Part shown: positions 60,067 to 64,000 of the stretch, piece by piece
How positions within the stretch are numbered: position 1 is the stretch's first letter
Layout of the letters: every line of letters begins with the position of its first letter
Assembly (NCBI GenBank): GCA_020740485.1
Contig: DYMN01000006.1
Location: 1 to 64,000 of the forward strand
Source of the DNA: Polaribacter sp.
Lineage (GTDB): Bacteria; Bacteroidota; Bacteroidia; Flavobacteriales; Flavobacteriaceae
Length of the DNA: 64,000 nucleotides
Reading direction: 5' to 3'
Made by a program: the position numbers and the translations under genes
The notes under the pieces: generated by a model
Database searches by the model: none
Told to the model about the DNA's origin: nothing
What the model saw: the letters and a program-made list of their open reading frames with translations, nothing else

Positions 60067-61290
60067 ATGGATTTATTTGATAAATTAATTAAAAAATCAG
60101 GACCTCTTAAAGATTATGCGCTATCAAGCGAAGGTTATTATATGTTTCCTAAGTTAGAAGGGGAAATAGGACCCAGAATGCATTTTCAAGGAAAACCGGT
60201 AATCACTTGGAGTTTGAACGATTATTTGGGGTTAGCCAACCGACCTGATGTAAGAAAAGTAGATACGGAAGCAACCGCAAAATGGGGTTTAGCCTATCCT
60301 ATGGGAGCCAGAATGATGAGTGGTCAAACCGATTTACACCAACAATTAGAAAGAGAATTAGCTGCATTTGAAGGAAAAGAATCAGCTTTTTTATTGAATT
60401 ACGGGTATCAAGGTATCATGTCCATTGTACATTCATTAGTAGACAGACACGATGTGATTGTGTATGACTACGAAGCGCACGCCAGTATTGTTGATGGTGT
60501 TTCATTGCACATTGGAAAGCGCTTCGTTTACCAACACAATGATATGGAAAGCTTTAAAAAAGCATTGGACAAAGCCACAAGAGTAATTGAAGAAACCGGC
60601 GGTGCTATTTTAGTAATCACTGAAGGGGTTTACGGCATGCGTGGCGATCAAGGTAAAATCAAAGAAATTGTCTCTTTTAAAAAAGATTATAACTTCCGCC
60701 TATTAATTGACGACGCTCACGGCTTTGGTACTTTAGGACCTAATGGACAAGGAGCCTCGTTTGAACAAGGGGTACAAGACGAAGTGGATATTTATTTTGC
60801 AACATTTGCCAAGAGTATGGCAATGATTGGGGCGTTTGTCGCTTCTAAAAAAGAAATTATATTGCATTTGCAATACACCATGCGCAGTCAAATTTTTGCA
60901 AAATCACTTCCCATGCCTTTTGTAGAAAGCGCCTTGTATAGATTAAACATTTTTAGAAGTTCAACCGAACAAAAAGACAAACTTTGGAAAGTGGTAAATG
61001 CTATGCAATCCGGATTAAAAGCTGTGGGCTATGAAATAGGCGTAACTAACTCTCCTGTAACGCCGGTATATTTAAAAGGAAGTATAGAAGATGCTCGTAA
61101 TATTGTTGAAGAAATGAGAGAAAAATACGGTATCTTTACTTCAATGGTTGTGTATCCTGTAATTCCGAAAGGAATGATTATTCTCAGAATTATACCGACA
61201 GCTGCTCATACCATGCAAGATGTTGAAGAAACTTTAGTTGCATTTGAAAAAATGAAACCTTTTATCAAAGCATTAGAATCAAATTCATAA
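60067..61290 (+). CDS. Alpha-oxoamine synthase, probable 2-amino-3-ketobutyrate CoA ligase
   Basis: PLP-dependent fold-type I enzyme of 407 residues: TWSLNDYLGLANRPDVRK, MGARMMSGQTDLHQQLERELAAFEGKESAFLLNYGYQG, YDYEAHASIVDGVSLHIGKRF, LLIDDAHGFGTLGPNGQG and the PLP-lysine segment YFATFAKSMAMIGAFVA. The family covers glycine C-acetyltransferase, 8-amino-7-oxononanoate synthase and serine palmitoyltransferase. The lysine context (FAKS) resembles the Bacteroidota serine palmitoyltransferase style more than E. coli Kbl, but the preceding threonine dehydrogenase favours glycine C-acetyltransferase. Sphingolipid synthesis remains an alternative. Confidence 0.8.
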   Translation: MDLFDKLIKKSGPLKDYALSSEGYYMFPKLEGEIGPRMHFQGKPVITWSLNDYLGLANRPDVRKVDTEATAKWGLAYPMGARMMSGQTDLHQQLERELAAFEGKESAFLLNYGYQGIMSIVHSLVDRHDVIVYDYEAHASIVDGVSLHIGKRFVYQHNDMESFKKALDKATRVIEETGGAILVITEGVYGMRGDQGKIKEIVSFKKDYNFRLLIDDAHGFGTLGPNGQGASFEQGVQDEVDIYFATFAKSMAMIGAFVASKKEIILHLQYTMRSQIFAKSLPMPFVESALYRLNIFRSSTEQKDKLWKVVNAMQSGLKAVGYEIGVTNSPVTPVYLKGSIEDARNIVEEMREKYGIFTSMVVYPVIPKGMIILRIIPTAAHTMQDVEETLVAFEKMKPFIKALESNS

Positions 61291-61293
61291 AAC

Positions 61294-61324
61294 AAAAAAC
61301 CTGATGAAATCATCAGGTTTTTTT
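61294..61324. terminator. Bidirectional terminator
   Basis: Stem AAAAAACCTGATGA/TCATCAGGTTTTTT between the convergent oxoamine synthase and barrel genes, U runs in both directions. Confidence 0.85.
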
Positions 61325-61347
61325 GTTAAAATAGCAAACTAAATTTT

Positions 61348-61974
61348 TTAAAAATACAATGTCACTCCGATTGGAAACATTAAATGATGTATGTAACTAT
61401 CTTTATAAACCTCATTAAAACTTAGTACCGCTTTTGTTTCTAGTGCTATCTTTTCATCGAGTTTTACACCAAGATTAACAAAAGCAACTGTGTTTGTACT
61501 TTCCGGCTTTTTATCTCCTGAGTAGGAAGTGAGAAAATCCAATCCCGCACCCACTCCAAAATACAATTGAGGTTCACGAGCTATAAACAGATTAAACGAT
61601 GTTGATACGTCGAGATAAGTATATTTTCTATCTAATGTCTTTAGAGAATAACTACCTAATAACCCACCATCATAGGTAGATTCTTTATAAATTTGGGTTG
61701 AAACGTATTCTGTAGATAATGCTATAAATCCGTTTTCCCCTTTTGCTTCTCCGGTAAAGCCAAATCTATAACCTATCTTTAGATCAGCCAATTGTGGAAC
61801 TCCTTTTACCACATCGTCTCCGTTTAAAACAGACTCTAAACTTCTATTTCTCTCTAAATCAGGTAAAATTGCTGAATTAATTTGAAGGGAAGCTTTGACG
61901 CCGGGCTTAAAAACCATTTGCGAAAAACCCACTACAGAAAGCATAAAAAATAAGCCAAAAATTTTTGTTTTCAT
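61348..61974 (-). CDS. Outer-membrane beta-barrel protein
   Basis: The start is set at the ATG giving MKTKIFGLFFMLSVVGFSQ, a proper signal peptide; the track adds 12 residues before it. The 208-residue barrel includes KPGVKASLQINSAIL, KIGYRFGFTGEAKGENGFIALSTEYVST, YTYLDVSTSFNLFI, LYFGVGAGLDFLTSYSG, VAFVNLGVKLDEKIALETKAVLSF and ends FPIGVTLYF with terminal Phe. Function unknown. Divergent from elaA. Confidence 0.8.
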   Translation of the reverse strand: MKTKIFGLFFMLSVVGFSQMVFKPGVKASLQINSAILPDLERNRSLESVLNGDDVVKGVPQLADLKIGYRFGFTGEAKGENGFIALSTEYVSTQIYKESTYDGGLLGSYSLKTLDRKYTYLDVSTSFNLFIAREPQLYFGVGAGLDFLTSYSGDKKPESTNTVAFVNLGVKLDEKIALETKAVLSFNEVYKDSYIHHLMFPIGVTLYF

Positions 61975-62068
61975 TTTAAATTGAATTAATTTAACTGCAA
62001 AAGTAGACATTAAAACGCTCCGTTTTGTAACAAATCGTACATTTGCGTTATTTAAATTTACATTTTAC

Positions 62069-62506
62069 ATGAATTGGTTTCATAAAAATTTTGAAGAATT
62101 AACCTTAAGAGAATTATACTCCATTTTAAGATTGCGCGCCGAAGTTTTTGTGGTAGAACAAGCAGCTGCCTATCAAGATGTAGACAATAAAGACCCTTTG
62201 GCTGAACATATATTTGCCATAGCGGATGGAGAAGTGGTGGCTTATACGCGTGTTTTCAAAAAGGGAGATTATTTTGATTTGGCTTGTATAGGAAGGGTTG
62301 TGGTAAAACCCAGTCACAGAGGGCTGAATTTGGGTCACGAATTGATGAAAAGAGCCACTTCCTATATGGACAAACTAAATTATGGTTCTATACACATTAG
62401 TGCTCAGGCCTACCTTCAAAAATTTTATGAAGGTTATGGTTTTAAAATAGTATCAGACCTTTATTTAGAAGATGGTCTACCACATTACGGCATGGAAAGA
62501 GATTAA
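62069..62506 (+). CDS. elaA: ElaA-family GNAT acetyltransferase
   Basis: The 145-residue protein matches the ElaA group: FEELTLRELYSILRLRAEVFVVEQAAAYQDVDNKDPLAEH at the start, then VVAYTRVFKKGDYFDLACIGRVVVKPSHRGLNLGHELMKRA (acetyl-CoA loop), ISAQAYLQKFYEGYGFKIVSDLYLEDGLPHYGM. The acceptor is unknown. A hairpin terminator at 62512 separates it from the convergent TonB gene. Confidence 0.9.
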   Translation: MNWFHKNFEELTLRELYSILRLRAEVFVVEQAAAYQDVDNKDPLAEHIFAIADGEVVAYTRVFKKGDYFDLACIGRVVVKPSHRGLNLGHELMKRATSYMDKLNYGSIHISAQAYLQKFYEGYGFKIVSDLYLEDGLPHYGMERD

Positions 62507-62511
62507 TAAAA

Positions 62512-62537
62512 AAACCGCCATTTATAAATGGCGGTTT
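62512..62537. terminator. Intrinsic terminator shared by elaA and the TonB-like gene
   Basis: Perfect stem AAACCGCCATTT/AAATGGCGGTTT; the A tract before it gives a U run for the minus-strand gene. Confidence 0.8.
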
Positions 62538-62552
62538 GAATAAATATATTTT

Positions 62553-63308
62553 TTAATTAATTTCAAATTTAATAGGCAAACTATAATTAACTCTAACTGC
62601 CTTGCCATTCATTTTGCCGGGTTTCATTTTTGGTAATTTATTCACAACCCTTATAGCTTCATTTTCCAAACTTTTATGCGTACCTCTTGCAAATACGCTT
62701 TTTATTTGTCCATTAGCATCTACTTTAAAGGTAACGTTAATTCTTTGAACACCTTCAAGTCCTAAAGTCTGTGCAATTTCAGTATCGAAGTTTTGGTTGA
62801 TATATTCCGTAACTTTCTGACTAAAACATTTTTTTAGCTCATCATTATTTCCTTTACAACCCGGAAATACGGGAGCTTCGTCTACAAGTATCAAAGAAAC
62901 CTCATCTTCGGGCTTCAAATCTTCCGGCACAATTTGTTCCGGTATATTCGTAATTAGTAGTCGTGTATTTTTTGTGGGATCTAAAACATCTGTGTTAATA
63001 ACCGGTTCATCAATAGGAACATCATCCTCTTTTATATCAAATTGATCCAAGACCAGAATTTCGGGTTGCTTGTAATCCTGCTTTTGTGGTTCATCTTGAT
63101 TTGTTTCCGGTGGAAATTCATCTAAAGGAGAAGATGTATCGGGAAAATAATCCACAGTAACTTTATTGTCATACGTTTTAGATTCAATAGCTAAGTATGC
63201 CATGAGCAAAGCAAAAACAAATCCTAATTGTATAAAAATACCGGATGATTTGCGTTGTACCTCATCTTTTTGAAGATTTGGTTTGTTTTGGTTTTGTGTA
63301 TTATTCAT
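62553..63308 (-). CDS. Energy transducer TonB-family protein
   Basis: The 251-residue protein has one N-terminal membrane helix (SGIFIQLGFVFALLMAYLAIE, residues 23-43), a Pro/Asp/Glu-rich periplasmic linker and a C-terminal TonB domain (about 150-251): APVFPGCKGNNDELKKCFSQKVTEYINQNF, INVTFKVDANGQIKSVFARGTHKSLENEAIRVVNKLPKMKPGKMNGKAVRVNYSLPIKFEIN. The FPGC...KKCFSxK signature is the Bacteroidota TonB_C variant. A paralogue follows upstream in the genome (63479). ExbBD genes are not in the window. Confidence 0.85.
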   Translation of the reverse strand: MNNTQNQNKPNLQKDEVQRKSSGIFIQLGFVFALLMAYLAIESKTYDNKVTVDYFPDTSSPLDEFPPETNQDEPQKQDYKQPEILVLDQFDIKEDDVPIDEPVINTDVLDPTKNTRLLITNIPEQIVPEDLKPEDEVSLILVDEAPVFPGCKGNNDELKKCFSQKVTEYINQNFDTEIAQTLGLEGVQRINVTFKVDANGQIKSVFARGTHKSLENEAIRVVNKLPKMKPGKMNGKAVRVNYSLPIKFEIN

Positions 63309-63424
63309 ATTATATTAGTTTTTATTGCTTTTTTATTGCATAATCCACGTGTAAAATAGGAATGAAACAACAAATAAAGCAAATTGTTAATAATATGTTA
63401 AACACAAACTTTGTGCCAAAAACA

Positions 63425-63453
63425 AACCGCTATGAGGTATGCTCATAGCGGTT
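63425..63453 (-). terminator. Terminator of the second TonB-like gene
   Basis: Stem AACCGCTATGAG/CTCATAGCGGTT, 25 bases past the stop codon. The U run is weak. Confidence 0.65.
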
Positions 63454-63478
63454 CAATTATATATCATGTATTTGGAAA

Positions 63479-64000
63479 TTACTCCACTAAAAAGGTAATA
63501 GGTAAATTATAAGGAACCGCAACCGCTCTTCCTCTTTGTTTTCCTGGACTTAGTTTAGGTAATAATCCGGTAACTCTAACAGCTTCTGCTTCTAAACGTT
63601 TGTGAGGGGCTCTTGCTTGAATATTGGTAATATTACCGGTTTTATCAACTTTAAATCCAACGTTTATTTTGTATTTCCCGGGTTCCAAACCTACTTCATT
63701 GGTTAAATCAGTATTAAATTTACTGGTTATAAAGTCTTTCACCTTTTCAGAAAAACATTTTTTTAGTGCTTCTTTATCTCCTTTACATCCGGGATAAACC
63801 GGTACATCTTCGATTATATTGAAGGGTACGTCTTCCACCACATCTTCTTCTTCTTCCACTTCTTGAATATCGTGAATTACCACAGCCTGCTTTTCATTGG
63901 TTTCTGTAGATTCCACCACTACTTCCTCAATTTTCTTATTGTCTTCAACCACTTTAATGTCTTCAATCACAGGTGGTGGTGGTGGTAAATTTTCAGGTTT
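63479..64000 (-). CDS. Energy transducer TonB-family protein, partial (5' end outside window)
   Basis: The frame is open to base 64000, so the GTG at 63970 in the track is not the start. Visible are a proline stretch (NLPPPPPVIEDIKVVED), an acidic linker rich in Glu/Val and the TonB C-terminal domain VPVYPGCKGDKEALKKCFSEKVKDFITSKFNTDLTNEVG...INVGFKVDKTGNITNIQARAPHKRLEAEAVRVTGLLPKLSPGKQRGRAVAVPYNLPITFLVE. Close paralogue of the gene at 62553, in the same orientation but with its own terminator. Confidence 0.85.
   Translation of the reverse strand, partial: KPENLPPPPPVIEDIKVVEDNKKIEEVVVESTETNEKQAVVIHDIQEVEEEEDVVEDVPFNIIEDVPVYPGCKGDKEALKKCFSEKVKDFITSKFNTDLTNEVGLEPGKYKINVGFKVDKTGNITNIQARAPHKRLEAEAVRVTGLLPKLSPGKQRGRAVAVPYNLPITFLVE

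Overview
The window is a chromosomal segment of a member of the Bacteroidota, most likely class Flavobacteriia, family Flavobacteriaceae. I base this on AT-rich DNA, a CarboxypepD_reg TonB-dependent receptor, TonB paralogues, many small outer-membrane beta-barrels, promoters of the TAnnTTTG type, and housekeeping genes with flavobacterial sequence character (Mfd, LpxB, SurE, fused aspartokinase-homoserine dehydrogenase). I do not name a genus. No rRNA, CRISPR array, integrase, transposase or prophage was seen. Three tRNA genes are present: Phe, Leu and Cys.

Layout. 0-9.8 kb: end of an alpha-2-macroglobulin-like protein, proC, a TonB-dependent receptor, an ArsR/SdpI pair, comEC, a queuosine precursor transporter and lpxB. 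9.8-14.5 kb: an amplified locus of four beta-barrel genes and three copies of a small three-helix membrane protein. Much of the intergenic and 5' leader sequence is shared between copies, and one barrel gene has lost its ATG. 14.6-20.5 kb: surE, a tail-specific protease (prc), a barrel gene, and an ECF sigma / membrane partner pair. 20.5-22.7 kb: two secreted-protein genes (a metallo-beta-lactamase fold and a transglutaminase fold) bordered by related, cassette-like intergenic sequence. 22.7-34 kb: an acetyltransferase, a thioredoxin lipoprotein, a polyprenyl diphosphate synthase, pabB, a DUF3108 protein, an M23 peptidase, pgi, recX and mfd. The mfd reading frame continues upstream of its first ATG. 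34-36.4 kb: a PAS protein, an unknown membrane protein and a membrane-anchored J-domain protein. 36.4-42.6 kb: an aldehyde dehydrogenase and SDR pair, tRNA-Phe, rplY, prs, tRNA-Leu, ribF, folB and tRNA-Cys. 42.7-50.4 kb: thrA-thrB-thrC, an MBL hydrolase and a subtilisin-like lipoprotein. 50.5-57.2 kb: a lipoprotein pseudogene, then a likely extracytoplasmic sulfur/electron-transfer locus (periplasmic rhodanese, porin, double-rhodanese lipoprotein, Crp/Fnr regulator, multiheme cytochrome lipoprotein). 57.2-64 kb: a 9-bp minisatellite, dgt, a threonine dehydrogenase-like SDR, an alpha-oxoamine synthase, a barrel, elaA and two TonB-like proteins, the second running off the end.

How the genes work together. 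The thr cluster makes threonine. The SDR and alpha-oxoamine synthase pair at 59-61 kb would degrade it to glycine and acetyl-CoA. The most promising accessory system is the 51-57 kb locus. A perfect FNR-type palindrome (TTGATAAAAATCAA) lies in the divergent intergenic region between the regulator gene and the double-rhodanese lipoprotein gene, which suggests oxygen- or redox-responsive control of extracytoplasmic sulfane-sulfur handling coupled to a cytochrome with about 12 hemes. The second unusual region is the barrel/small-membrane-protein array, where a conserved leader and signal-peptide module sits in front of different barrel bodies.

Limits. All family assignments come from reading the translated sequences; no database search or structure prediction was run.
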